Below are positions 43,481 to 54,018 of a stretch of 64,000 bases of DNA, one piece after another. The position numbers and the translations under genes were made by a program. Every line of letters starts with the position of its first letter. Positions within the stretch are counted from its first letter, which is position 1. The notes under the pieces are model-generated. The model worked only from the letters and a program-made list of their open reading frames with translations. It was not told the origin of the DNA and did no database searches. The stretch comes from Eutreptiella sp. 'Long Island Sound 2002' (lineage: Eukaryota > Euglenozoa > Euglenophyceae > Eutreptiales > Eutreptiaceae), in the NCBI GenBank assembly GCA_964036045.1, contig OZ038398.1:23430052-23494051 (forward strand), written 5' to 3'.

Positions 43481-43597
43481 GTAAGTCTACCAAAGGTTCC
43501 ACCTCCACCTTCGCTTGGCTGACCTGAATTAGTTTTACCCCCCGTCTGTCTCTTGCTGCACCAGACGTGACACGACGCTGCAATTGTTCTCTTTCAG
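43481..43597 (+). other. candidate 5'-leader intron of hisG
   Basis: Consensus donor AAACAA|GTAAGT at 43481 and acceptor TTGTTCTCTTTCAG ending at 43597 bound a 117-bp interval. The following exon begins 21 bases (7 codons, in frame) before the hisG ATG. The three upstream frames give no clear coding join, so I read the first exon as untranslated; a transit-peptide exon further upstream remains possible. Confidence 0.45.
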
Positions 43598-43618
43598 AAG
43601 CACCGTTCTTGCAACAGC

Positions 43619-44491
43619 ATGGGAAAGCTGAAGATTGGGATCCCCAAGGGGTCAATGGAGCAGTCCACCATCGCCCTGTTCAAACAAGCGGGCTACACCA
43701 TCACCATTAACAGCCGGTCGTACTATCCGTCAGTGGACGACCCCGAAATCGAAGCCATGCTGCTGCGTCCGCAGGAGATGGCCCTTTATGTGGAAAGGGG
43801 CGTAATCGACATTGGCCTTGCAGGCCGAGACTGGGTGCAGGAGTGCCAGGCCGATGTTGTGGAAATCGCAGAGTTCGTGTACAGCCGCGCCACGAACCAA
43901 GTCGCCCGCTGGGTGTTGTGTGTGGCTGAAGATTCAAGCATCAAATCCGTCAAGGACCTGGAAGGCAAGACGGTCTTCACTGAGTTGGTGCAGACAACGA
44001 AGAGCTATTTGGAAAAGAACGGGGTGAATGCCAATGTGTTGTTCTCCCATGGGGCCACCGAAGTCAAGATCCCCCACTTGTGCGAGGCCATTGTCGAGAT
44101 CACGGAAACAGGGAGCTCCATCCGTGCAAATCGCCTGAGGATAGTCGACACGGTGATGGAGTCCGCAACCACCATGATCGCCAACCAACAGAGTTGGAAC
44201 GACGAATGGAAGCGCACGAAGGTCCAGAACCTCCAAATGCTGCTGACGGGTGCGCTCAAGGCCCAAGGAAAAGTGGGCCTCAAGCTCAACATCACCAAAG
44301 AGAACTTGGAGGGCCTCCTCAAGATTCTGCCCTCCATGCAGAACCCAACCATCGCCTCCCTTACTTCTGAAGGATGGCACGCAGTCGAGACCATTGTTGA
44401 TGGACACGTCTGCCGCGACTTGATTCCACAGTTGAGGCGTGTTGGTGCGCAAGACATCATCGAGTACCCGCTCAACAAAGTCATTGAATAG
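43619..44491 (+). CDS. hisG: ATP phosphoribosyltransferase, long form (HisG)
   Basis: Catalyses the first step of histidine synthesis, joining ATP and PRPP to give N1-(5-phosphoribosyl)-ATP. The 290-aa protein starts MGKLKIGIPKGSMEQ, the normal N-terminus of the fold. GLAGRDWVQE at 66-75 and the PRPP-binding segment AIVEITETGSSIRANRL (157-173) are the family signatures. The length and the C-terminal segment (about 215-290, PTIASLTSEGWHAVETIV then the end) correspond to the ACT-like regulatory domain of long-form HisG, which confers histidine feedback inhibition and makes HisZ unnecessary. No transit peptide is visible in this exon, although the plant enzyme is plastid-targeted. The coding part has no intron. 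The gene stands alone, without other his genes, as expected in a nuclear genome. Confidence 0.95.
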   Translation: MGKLKIGIPKGSMEQSTIALFKQAGYTITINSRSYYPSVDDPEIEAMLLRPQEMALYVERGVIDIGLAGRDWVQECQADVVEIAEFVYSRATNQVARWVLCVAEDSSIKSVKDLEGKTVFTELVQTTKSYLEKNGVNANVLFSHGATEVKIPHLCEAIVEITETGSSIRANRLRIVDTVMESATTMIANQQSWNDEWKRTKVQNLQMLLTGALKAQGKVGLKLNITKENLEGLLKILPSMQNPTIASLTSEGWHAVETIVDGHVCRDLIPQLRRVGAQDIIEYPLNKVIE

Positions 44492-46187
44492 TTTAGATTC
44501 ATACGCGACCCCCCGGTGACTTGACAGCTTGGTAGCACGCCTCAGCCATGGGCTGTCCGCGGCCTGTCAGGCACCACCCTTGCCATGCCTGGGTCCACAG
44601 GAAACGGGGCACGCCACCATTCTGCCGAAATTCTCACGCACGGCAGCACCTGGAGCCTGGGCCCAGTGCATGAAGACCCGCAAATATAACGACGCAAGCA
44701 TTGACTGGTCGGAAAGGAGCAGAAATTTGGTATCTGCACGTGTATCTGGAATCTTATATCTCGTGTGTGTTACATATCCGGTATCTGGTATGTGACCTGT
44801 GTGGGTTACATACATGGCTGTTATCCGTTTGTTCCCCCCCTTCCCTCGCCCCACTACGAGGTGGGTTTTTGAGACAAAAAAGCCCCCCCCCCCCTTTCGT
44901 GGGTGAGGAAGAAAAAAAAGGGAATGTTTTAGAAGGTGTTTACCGAGCTGGGTTTACCCTGTCGAGGTTTTACAACCCTTCTTAGGGTCCGCGGTGGGCA
45001 ACACATTTTAGCACCCACCATCTAGTTCCACTCCAAATCCTATTGTTTGTTTGTTTTGGAATTCCCCACCCCAAAAATGAAAGGGGGGGGACCCCTACCA
45101 CCCCACAAGCCCACCTGGTAGAGGCGGAGGGGAGTGGGGCTGGGGCAACAACGGATAAACGGATGCCACATCCACATACAGGTTATGATATCTTTGCCAG
45201 GTTTGAATATTTGTGGCACACATTTTCCAGGTCAATCTCTCGAGAGAGACAAAAGCTCGAAAACCTATGCTGCACTTCCATGTTTAGATTATGTGGCAGC
45301 TCGGAGCCGCAATATTATGATGGTGCACTGAAATTGGTGACCCAAGCTGCTGCTTATATTCCCCCCAAGGGTGATGTCATTTGGGCCGCTGGAGCCAGCA
45401 GATGCATAACCCGGCAATCAACAGTGTTGCCCATGCCCCGCAATCTTGCCCCCTGTCTGTGAGGTGCATCTGTGGGGTGAACCTCAATCTTTCATGATTC
45501 CTTCATGATTGTTTTGTTTTACCTCCCTGTTCCTGTGCTGCCACAGTGATGCAGGGATGCTTGGCATTTTCTTTGATAGATGTCAACATCGACGCTCATT
45601 GCAAAAAATATACGGTTGTTCAGACTTTCCAGTGACGACGACATTATTTTATGTAAGGGGTGTTTGGCGGATTACACTCACAATGAGTGCAGACATGCCC
45701 TTCATGAAGCCTTTACCTTCAACATGGATGATATTGCATCACGAGGAACAACAAGCTGATGTGATGAATGTTTCACATGGCCGGATGTGGAACAGATCTT
45801 GGCACCCTCGGTGCAGTTTGGCCCTTTGGTTTTGAATGTTCTTTGCTCTGCCCAATGCGCCTACAACGGGCTTCGACGACTGACTAGAAGACTCGGCGCG
45901 ACACCAAGTGTCGGCTTTTTTCTTTCTTTGAAGCATCTTTACACCGTCTGTGCACAGCAAGATCATGTTGGACCTCCAGCGGGAAGGCACATGCAGCTGG
46001 CGGACAAACAGTTTGGACGGACCCTTCAGAAGTCGGGAGGGGTTTGCGTGCGGGGGGAGGGGGGGTTGGAAAAAAAAAACACCAAGGAGGACGCTCAGCC
46101 CCCCCCCCCCCCCCTCAGGTCCTGTTCAGACCCCTCGTCCCCTCTCCAAGCCTCTCCTTCGCTTCGAGGTTGTCTGATCAGTGGTGT
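44492..46187. other. no gene recognised downstream of hisG
   Basis: Frames at 45043-45462 and around 45600-45740 (CKGCLADYTHNECRHALHEAF, a possible C2HC cluster) look non-random but match no family I know. A polyC run is at about 46099. Confidence 0.35.
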
Positions 46188-46863
46188 ATACCGTACGAGT
46201 ATTACTTCTTTGTGAAAATAATTAATTCCCGGCACAAGGTGTTGTTTTACCGCAAAACAAAAGGAACACAAAAAGTATTGGTTTTGAGCTGCATGTCGCC
46301 CGCAAAAATGACACCTGCAAAACAATCGCAAAAAGTTTTTTGCCCCCCGCTCCCCCTTTTGACTTGAACACACTTGTGCTGCGTGGTGCATCCCTTTTCT
46401 TAGTTGCCTCCCTTGCTTCACTTTTGGACAATGTGGAATCATTGCTGTGGTATCTTCAGATGTTGGGAAGTTTGGATGGTGGGAAGAAGTGTGATGAAGG
46501 AAATAAAAAAAAAACGAACGAATTTGTTGAAAAACTGGGGGGCCTGAATCATCCGAAACTCTTGCCTGTTGGTGCTATGGATTGCAATCCCAGAGTCCAG
46601 AGTGGCACCAAAATGAATGAAAGATAACCGATCACCCCCAAAAAAGGAGGCCAAACGCAAAAAAAAAAAAGGAGGAAAGCAAAAATTAAATTTCTTTTGA
46701 CTCAGTCAACCAAAAACAGCTCCGCAAAACTGAATTCCGCAGGGAAAAAATCTCATCTTTTTCCCCTGTTTTGAGCGTCGTCACAAAAATTTTGCGTAAA
46801 TAAAGTTCAACGCACCCAACGCAAAAATTAGTATTCCACAAAATGTTAATATTGGCACAGTAG
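46188..46863. mobile_element. inverted-repeat element (AGTACCRTRC family), copy 1
   Basis: Parallels the element at 59299-60052 along its length: both begin TACCRT(R)CG...TTTGTGAAAATAATTAATTCC(T/C)GGCACAAGGTGTTGTT, share CGCAAAAATG...CGCAAAA stretches, TTGTTGAAAAACTGG, CAATCCCAGAGTCCA, and end CCCAACGCAAAAATTAG(T/G)ATTCC. Terminal inverted repeats are recognisable but more decayed than in copy 2. No ORF is conserved between the two. Confidence 0.65.
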
Positions 46864-47175
46864 GGAACCGAATTTGGATGTGGCATTTATGTTTGGCTCT
46901 GACAGTAGTGCTGCAAAAATGCATATTTATTTGCAGTTTACAACCGTAAGGAGACTTCCCCGAGTCAACAGCATCCATCCAGAGAGCCATAATGCAACAT
47001 TCTGGCGCCTTTGGGCTGGACAAGGTTGGCCGGCAGTTGTTGCACACAGGTCGGTGTGATTGGGCGCGTGCGCCCTGGGGGGCTCACGGACATTCTTATT
47101 TTAGGATGGTGTGGTCAGTGGTCGATCAGAGGTTTGTGTATTGTGCAGACACTGACGCCAAGTAGCTGCATTACA

Positions 47176-47230
47176 GTAACTAGTAACTAGTAACTAGTAA
47201 CTAGTAACTAGTAACTAGTAACTAGTAACT
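47176..47230. repeat. (GTAACTA)n heptanucleotide array, ~7.9 copies
   Basis: Perfect 7-bp tandem repeat bounded on both sides by TGCATTACA-type sequence, about 80 bp upstream of the glycosyltransferase start. Confidence 0.95.
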
Positions 47231-47310
47231 GCATTACATTCATGGGCTGCGCTTTCTGAGTGTCTATTTTTTTTCCATGCCGCACCATCAGGGTGGCCTT
47301 TCACCCTGCT

Positions 47311-49035
47311 ATGTCTCCAAAGCTGATGCGCATCTTCATGTGCATCATTGTGTTTGGGTTCGTTTTCAATGTGGTTCTATTGAATCCCAGCGGGCGGTCT
47401 GTGGGGCGTGTCACGCCCCCAACACCACAGTGGCGCTTCTTTCACAAGCTCCCTAATCGCTTTGTGGATGACTACGACTGCTCCAAACACATCCTCTCCA
47501 TCACGTACCCGGGGCCACTTGGAGATTTTCGGGGCACAGCAGACCGCTACCCTGAGGGCTACGCCACGTGCTTTGTGTTCAGCACGTTGATGGTGCATGG
47601 CGGCACAGAGGCCTGGATGTGGACCCTGTACAAGAGCGTGTTCACCCGTGGCCCGTTTTATGTCTGGGGGGTTCGGTGCAATGACATTTGGGCGCCAGAG
47701 GTGGTGCTGTTCTTCACTGCAAGCGGCGTGCGATGGAATCCCTCAGACCGCGAGTTTTTGGAGAACTGCGATGTGATCATTCAGACCGGAGTACCGCCAA
47801 CCATCGGCCGCAACAACTTTTCAACTGTACCCCTGATCCTTGTCATTCATGGAGACCCGCAATTGGAATTCACCCGCCGGTACACGCAGTGGGCCAACCA
47901 ATACGACGCAATTGTGTCGGTCTCTGAAGCAGCTATCATGGCCCTTCCCCACGCGGAGCGCCAAAGGGCTGTTGTGATTCCCAGTGGCATCCCCAAGTGC
48001 AAAGAGACAGCGACGATGTCCGTGGAACAGCTGCGCAACACGTGGAAGGTCCCATCGGGGAAAAAGGTGCTGTTGCTGATGGGCCGCATCTCTGATGAGA
48101 AGCGTCCGCATTTTTTCGTGAATGTTGTACACGCGCTGCCAGAGGAGTGGGTGGGGCTGCTCGTGGGGCCTAAGTATTGGGACATCACAAAGGAGCCATG
48201 GGGCCATGGGGAGGACCCAAGGATCATTTTGGCGGGTACGTGGCACCACAGCGGAGATCCACTTGCGGTGGCATCCGCTGTGCTGTTGCCCTCCAGATCT
48301 GAAGGTGGCCCATTGGTGATGCTTGAGGCATGGGCGGCCCGGGTCCCCATCTTCATGTTGCCCATCGGCCTGGCCGCCAGGCCTCCAGAGCGCAACGCAG
48401 TGTTTGTGTTACCTGATGTCCCTGCGAATGCCACCGCGCAATTTATCACGCTGCATTTGGGAAAGGCAGCTGAGCTTCAGGCCAAAGTCAACCAGGCGTA
48501 CCAGCTCTATCAGTCGAAGTACGCGCTTTCGGAGGTCGCCATGCAGTGGGCGCGTTTCCTCATGTCCACAATGCAGCGGATGTACAAGTCACGGCAGTGG
48601 ACGCCTTTCCCCATGAATTTCGTGGCAAACAGTACAGTTCGCGTCCTGGGTCCCCGCCGCCGTCGTTGTCTGTCTGCGGGCAGTGATCCAGGTGCGTACG
48701 AAGCGACCATGTCACTCGACGATCAGTTGTCCAGCGAGTCAGGCGTCTGGATCCCCGCCATCGCCGCGCACTACAGCGTCGAAACTGCGGATTCAGACTG
48801 TGTTGGGGAGCTGTCTATCAGAATTCAACGACATGGCCGCACCGAGCGCAGTTTACCGGACACGCAAGTTGTGGCCTCAGCACCGCTCAAAGGCCTCTCC
48901 GTGATGGGCCGTGGGTACCATGTATTGAGGCTGCCGCAGGTGCCGTTCCCTTCAGAGCACACGGCGGTGGCACTGGTCGTCCGTTTGGAGCCACGGGCTC
49001 ATGTGTGTTTCGGGTTTGTGGGGGCTGTGCATTAG
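47311..49035 (+). CDS. membrane-anchored GT4-like glycosyltransferase
   Basis: Predicted 574-aa type II membrane protein: a short cytosolic start (MSPKL), a hydrophobic anchor at about residues 5-25 (MRIFMCIIVFGFVFNVVLL) and a lumenal catalytic part, as for Golgi/ER enzymes. The domain has GT-B features: a glycogen-phosphorylase/GT1-like second half with KVLLLMGRISDEKRPHFFV and the E-x7-E pair in SRSEGGPLVMLEAWA (E331, E339), which binds the nucleotide-sugar donor. VVSVSEAAI and VIPSGIP are the usual interdomain phrases. About 130 residues after the GT domain are unassigned. The ATG at 47311 was chosen because the earlier in-frame codons follow an AG acceptor-like site (CACCATCAG) and include no other ATG. 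Donor and acceptor substrates cannot be inferred. No intron is present. Confidence 0.85.
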   Translation: MSPKLMRIFMCIIVFGFVFNVVLLNPSGRSVGRVTPPTPQWRFFHKLPNRFVDDYDCSKHILSITYPGPLGDFRGTADRYPEGYATCFVFSTLMVHGGTEAWMWTLYKSVFTRGPFYVWGVRCNDIWAPEVVLFFTASGVRWNPSDREFLENCDVIIQTGVPPTIGRNNFSTVPLILVIHGDPQLEFTRRYTQWANQYDAIVSVSEAAIMALPHAERQRAVVIPSGIPKCKETATMSVEQLRNTWKVPSGKKVLLLMGRISDEKRPHFFVNVVHALPEEWVGLLVGPKYWDITKEPWGHGEDPRIILAGTWHHSGDPLAVASAVLLPSRSEGGPLVMLEAWAARVPIFMLPIGLAARPPERNAVFVLPDVPANATAQFITLHLGKAAELQAKVNQAYQLYQSKYALSEVAMQWARFLMSTMQRMYKSRQWTPFPMNFVANSTVRVLGPRRRRCLSAGSDPGAYEATMSLDDQLSSESGVWIPAIAAHYSVETADSDCVGELSIRIQRHGRTERSLPDTQVVASAPLKGLSVMGRGYHVLRLPQVPFPSEHTAVALVVRLEPRAHVCFGFVGAVH

Positions 49036-49849
49036 GCCTGTCGCTGCCCCACCCCAAACAGGCCTCCAGGGGCCCCAATATGGGATCCATGCCCACCGCT
49101 CACTCGCCTTTTCTATGGTCACCTTGACGCTTGACCGACTGCGCAACGAGCAGTAGTTGCAGCAGACCCTTGGAAGGGGATGGGATGGGGTGGGCCCCAT
49201 ACTTGTATCCTGCTCCCCGGAGCAGGCGGGGTTGCAATTACCACCCCCTGGTTCGCTGTTGTTTTAAGTTGGGTCCCGCTGGAATGGGGATGGGATGGGG
49301 GGTGGATGTGTGTGTGGGGGGGGGGGGGGTGCGGGGGTCTGGAAAACGATTTGCCACGTTTGGCCCGTCGGTATGCCCCTGAGCCCCTCGCAGAAGTGTG
49401 CACCCCCTTTGTGTATGCACGCTTCTGAACAATTTCCCTCGTTTATGATGTCGTTGTTGCGGCGGCAGGTTTCTTCTTACCGGACGCATTTGTTTTCCCT
49501 TCTGCAGCGCAGGCCCCGCGCTGCAGGGCTTCTGAAAGGGCGGGGGCTCTTGTAGGGAGGCGCCTCGTGGATTCTGGAATGCCAAACACGGAGTAGTGCC
49601 TCAGGCGCAGAAGCACAGAAGTGGGGGGTCTTTACAGAGGACATGGGCCATTTTGTTGGCTCGAGCTTCGAGCATCGGAGGAGCTATTCGCTGTATGATA
49701 CCAAAAAACTAGCTGGGGTTGCACATGCTCACATCATTTTGCGTGTACACTCGGTTGGAGCTGAAAAGGCCCAATTTGTGCACAGCATCTGAGGCGCCCC
49801 CATACAGCATTTCCCGTCGCCACAACTGCTCAAGGCTTGATAAGGGCTG
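49036..49849. other. downstream of glycosyltransferase; no gene recognised
   Basis: G-rich stretch with a G13-like run at about 49316-49329; otherwise featureless. Confidence 0.4.
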
Positions 49850-50180
49850 AGCAGGGCGGTCCTTAGGGAACCCAATTTTTTTTTTTGCTCAGGATTGCCC
49901 TTAAGGACCGCCCCCGCAGACCACCAACCACCAACCACCAACTGCCACCAACCGCCAACCGCCAACTGCCGCCAACCGCCAACCGCCAACCACTGCCAGC
50001 CACCACCAACCACCAACCACCAGCCGCCACCAACCGCCGCCAACCGCCACCAACCGCCACCAACCGTCAACCACCAACCGCCAATCGCCACCAACCATGG
50101 TTGAACATATGAGCTACACGCAGTCTTTTTGCAAAACTGCCGTTTTGGAACTTTTTTTTTCTCTTAAGGACTGCCCTGCT
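49850..50180. mobile_element. 331-bp inverted-repeat element enclosing a minisatellite
   Basis: AGCAGGGCGGTCCTTAGG at 49850-49867 pairs with CTTAAGGACTGCCCTGCT at 50163-50180 (16 of 18 in inverse complement). A third, internal inverted copy (CCCTTAAGGACCGCCC at about 49897-49912) makes a tight hairpin with the left end. A T/A homopolymer adjoins each terminus. Related termini are seen at about 20654 and about 57253. Probably a small non-autonomous transposon. Confidence 0.6.
49917..50095. repeat. (CCACCAA/CCGCCAA)n minisatellite
   Basis: About 25 units of 7-10 bp. The minus strand reads GGTTGGCGGTTGGTGG repeatedly, pairs of GG at short spacing that could form two-tetrad G-quadruplexes. Apparent long frames rich in Pro/Asn or Trp/Gly are artefacts. 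Confidence 0.9.
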
Positions 50181-50804
50181 ACCCAGCTGAGGAGTGGCAC
50201 ATGAGTTCCAGGAATAATGTGACCGCCGTGCGTGCTTTCATTGGTCCGTGTCACTGAGCACAGCACGCTGCTGCATGCTCAGGCACACCCGGTTGACCCT
50301 GGTTGCTGAACCGGAATCAGCTCACCCTGCCTTTGCCTTGCCCTAACAACGGGGCTGATGATGACCCATTGTTGACTGTTTGGCCATGCCCAAAGTGCCT
50401 GTGAACTGGGGCGGGGCCAATTTTAAAGCGAAGCGGCATTGCTTGACCCCAGTGCCTAGAAGTGATTCTGGCCCTAAACCGCGAGCCCCAACCCTAAATT
50501 TCTCATGTGTCGCACTTGCGATCCAAAAGAGCCACTTCAAACTGCTTTGTGAAAAAAAGGGAAAGTCGCAGTCTTGTTGTCCTTTTTCTTCTGAAGGAGA
50601 AGGCTGTGTGTGCCCGCATGGACCCTCGCTGCGAGGGCTGCTGCAGCCATTCTGGGGGGAACAGGCTAGAAAATTGCTGAAGAAAACGGTGCTTTCAAAA
50701 TGATGGCAAATTGAGATGGTGAAGCTCCCCTCACCCTCCTGGAAATCTGAGCCCCTGTTGGGCCCCATTGTACCCCACCAGTGCCCCCATACACAACCCT
50801 TGTT

Positions 50805-50807
<3 letters not shown>

Positions 50808-50853
<46 letters not shown>
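50808..50853. repeat. (AG)n microsatellite
   Basis: About 23 AG units, just 5' of the endonuclease fragment of the LINE relic. Confidence 0.95.
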
Positions 50854-50856
<3 letters not shown>

Positions 50857-50917
50857 GTCAGGTCTCGCTATACAACTGGCAATGCCTAGGTCTCGCTAAA
50901 CAACTGGCAATGCCTTG

Positions 50918-51290
50918 CATGCCTCCTCTTGTGATCATCAATATCCATGGGCCGTGTGAAAAGACACAGCAACAAGCCATGGACAAGTGGCTAGGTACCT
51001 TTGATAGGGTAGATGTCCTCATGGGCGACCTCAATGATAAGATATTGGGGGAATCACCTAAACCCACTAGCTGGTGGCGCTCCAAACTAATTGACGGAAC
51101 ACTATAAGATCCGGCCATGGCGGTCGCTGATGACGTTCCCCCCGCAGCCCTGATTACACATAATATGGGACGACAACTAGACGCCATATTGATGTCTTTT
51201 GATGCATTGAGATTATGTCAACCCGAGGATTACCACACCTAGATTACTCCAACGCGGGGGATCGCCTAGGGGTGGCAATGGTTACGCACA
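50918..51290 (+). pseudogene. AP-endonuclease-like fragment of the LINE relic
   Basis: LVIINIHGPCEK and VDVLMGDLNDKI match the N-terminal and central motifs of LINE apurinic-type endonucleases (the G-D-x-N core). Then, in a new frame, THNMGRQLDAILMS and NAGDRLGVAMVT correspond to the RLDYIL and SDHxxV motifs, the latter with catalytic His lost (GDR in place of SDH). Confidence 0.65.
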
Positions 51291-51889
51291 ACCCCCTTGC
51301 CCACCAAGGATGGGCTCTGTTGCAAATTGGCTGCAATCCCTTCCTACAAGTTTAAGAGACACATGACTAAATGGTCCAAGACGCATCCACATATAGATTG
51401 TGCCCCCGTAGCCAGAGCTGGCATGATCTTGAATGAAATAACACAGCTTGTGGTGTAGCACCCTCAAAAAGAACCATAGGTCGATCACCAGGCATTACAA
51501 AAAGCAGCGAAACATTTTTTCAAATCAATGAGAATGTGGTTACTCACGCCTTTCAGGACCTCCAACCCTCAGCCTATAGAAGGATCGGCACAACGGCACC
51601 TCCCCCAGTTTGCAGGCGACCCAGAGTGAGATCAGGACAAATCCATATGTTTGATGCGGGATATACTCAATCCCTAGCAAGAGTTCACGTTAGACAGCCA
51701 CTCATGGCACAAATTTCAAATCCTCACTGTCGGTTGCAAATGCCATTAAGGCCGGGAGACAATGGTTGGGCATAGGCTGGGCCCTGGAAGGGGGGGGCTG
51801 TCCCCCCCCCCCCTTCCAATGCATCCCTAACAACAACATAACAACCCATCAATGTGGCCCTATCCAATACGCAAGTGGGTAGTCACAAA

Positions 51890-52355
51890 GGATACACCAC
51901 CTCGCAGCAAGCCATGAACCTAATGGTGGAGCTCCATGAGAGGCCAAAAGGAAGTTATGTCTGTTTGCTTGATATTGCCAAGGCTTTTCCGAGTACCGCA
52001 TGTGTACCTTGTTGAATCCCCGAGGATATTAGAGGCCCCACCGCACATTTTACACATGGTGCAGTCAATATACACCCTGAGCACATGTTGGTATGGCAAA
52101 TTGCACTTTCCATTGACTAGAGGCATCAAAGAAGGGTGCCCAGTGGCCCCAGCACTGTTCATGTTGGTATACGACACATTCCACGCCACCCTCACAAAAG
52201 AGTTCCCTGAAGCCAGCTTCTTCATATATGTGGATGACATTGCCATTGTCACAAAGAACGCCGGTGACTCAAAACGAGTCCTCAAGATGGTACAGGAATT
52301 GTCGCTCATATTCGGATTCCAAACTAACCTAGGCAAGACGGAAGTCTATAGGTAG
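51890..52355 (+). pseudogene. reverse transcriptase fragment of the LINE relic
   Basis: SQQAMNLMVELHERPKGS and LLDIAKAFPST (motif A with its Asp, about 51967-51990) are in one frame; after a shift, LTRGIKEGCPVAPALFMLV (motif B) and FFIYVDDIAIVT (motif C, YVDD at 52227-52238) are in another. The three catalytic Asp are still readable. Confidence 0.8.
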
Positions 52356-53069
52356 GCACCAACTCCCCGGAGTAAGCATCACAGGTGGCACCGCCACATG
52401 ACACATTGCGATCGAGCAACAAAGCCATCCTGGTGCATCCGCCCATATTCTGGTATTTGGGCCACACAATAACCCACCTGTATTGGTCCCAAAAGGCCAA
52501 GGATGAAGTTTTGGCTAAGGCAGAAGCCAATCTTACTAGATGTAATGCGCTACTGTGAAATGCGTTTGAGCGGGTACAACTCCTGGACTCGGTGCTCATC
52601 CCTGATGACCATGTTTATCTCTCATGATCGCATGTTCCAACACATAGATAAGATATGTTTAGATTGCAAGAGGTTTAGAGCACAACAAGGAGAACATCCA
52701 CAAGGCCCACAATGTTACCCACACCCATTGAGCTGATGGCACCCTTGCGGGACTACGTTACAATACTTTCTCAACTGGGAGGAAGCACCACTCTCACGTT
52801 GGCCCCACGGAGAAGACCCCCCACCTCTTCAAACCTCATCGATGAGTAGACATGGGGGACAAAGAATGGATCAAACAACAGGAGGTGGCAGTGGGCATAC
52901 CTGACCTCACCAGGATTGCATTGTCCGCTGAGGAGAACCCCACACACGGAGAATTCTCTGAAGGGTTTGCCCCTAATAACAATAGTTGGAATACCGTGCT
53001 ACACTAATGGTAAATAGGCCGAAGGTGATGTTTGGTATGGGGATGGCGGCAAGCTGACTTGAGAAGTCG

Positions 53070-53570
53070 GAAGCAGAAAAGTGTGTAGGGCGGGTGGCGC
53101 CATCGCCTGTGGTCCCCTGCACGTCATCACAAGAGTTGCCGGGCCGCAAGCTTTGTACCGTGCAGAGCTCCAAAGTTTCGCAGTCAATTTGGCCTTGGCC
53201 ACCGCCCACCAGGAGTTGACTTATGACAACAAAGCAGTTGTAGACCACGCACTACAACCCCCCCCCATGAGTGCTCTGATATGGATCTACGGATTGTCAT
53301 TGAGGATGAAACAGTGAATAAGCCTCTCCGTTCTAGGTGGGTCCCTAGTCGCAGAGACATGGCCAAAGCAAAAACCAAAGAGGAAAGGGAAGAAATCAAA
53401 AGGAATAATGAGGTCGACTGCGTGGCAAAAATTGCCATAGGCTTGCCCTTGCTGGAATACACACCCACCCAGCCGGGTGATATAGTCGTCAACGGAGGTC
53501 CGGCGCCCACCCTTGCAAAAAAGTGGATCATTGAGAGGAGACATTACGATATGTTTGATGTTTGATGTTT
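53070..53570 (+). pseudogene. RNase H fragment of the LINE relic
   Basis: ALYRAELQSFAVNLALA (catalytic Glu), LTYDNKAVVDHA (Asp) in one frame, then RWVPSRRDMAKAKTKEE and NNEVDCVAKIAIGL (final Asp) in the next. The first Asp motif is not readable. Confidence 0.65.
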
Positions 53571-53613
53571 GACACATTGGGTGTCTTGGCTCCCACTCAA
53601 GGGTACATGCTAA

Positions 53614-54018
53614 ATGACATGGGTTAAGTGGTTGTGGGGTAATGAGTGTTGGGACGGTTGTGGGGCACCATGGGATCACAATGTATTTAGGTGCCCCCTT
53701 TGCAAACACAAACACGGCACCACCGTACACAAGAGACTCATGCAGTGTTCTAAATGGGCCCCGGCTTTTCGTGAAGTATGGACTCAATCATGGGGCCCAT
53801 GGGACGGATACACGGAGGAATGGTATGACAATGCGTCTAGTGAGGACGTTCATCATGTGGCATGCCTGAGAATCCCCCGGTCCTCCTACGATCAGTTGCC
53901 ACAAGGATATGGACGTCATTGCACAACACATCGCGCACCACTAGTACATGATGCTTCATGTCATCTATCAACTACGAAGGGAGTTCACTATGCCCCAGAG
54001 GGAAGAGGAGGGAACTAA
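53614..54018 (+). pseudogene. C-terminal zinc-finger part of the LINE relic
   Basis: FRCPLCKHKHGTTVHKRLMQC gives Cys-x2-Cys-x9-His-x4-Cys-like spacing, as in post-RT zinc knuckles. The remainder (WGPWDGYTEEWYDNASSED...) is unassigned. Confidence 0.5.

Noticed and set aside
49729-50112. Trp/Gly-rich and Pro/Asn-rich frames on both strands
   Set aside because: Artefact of the 7-bp CCACCAA/CCGCCAA tandem repeat.
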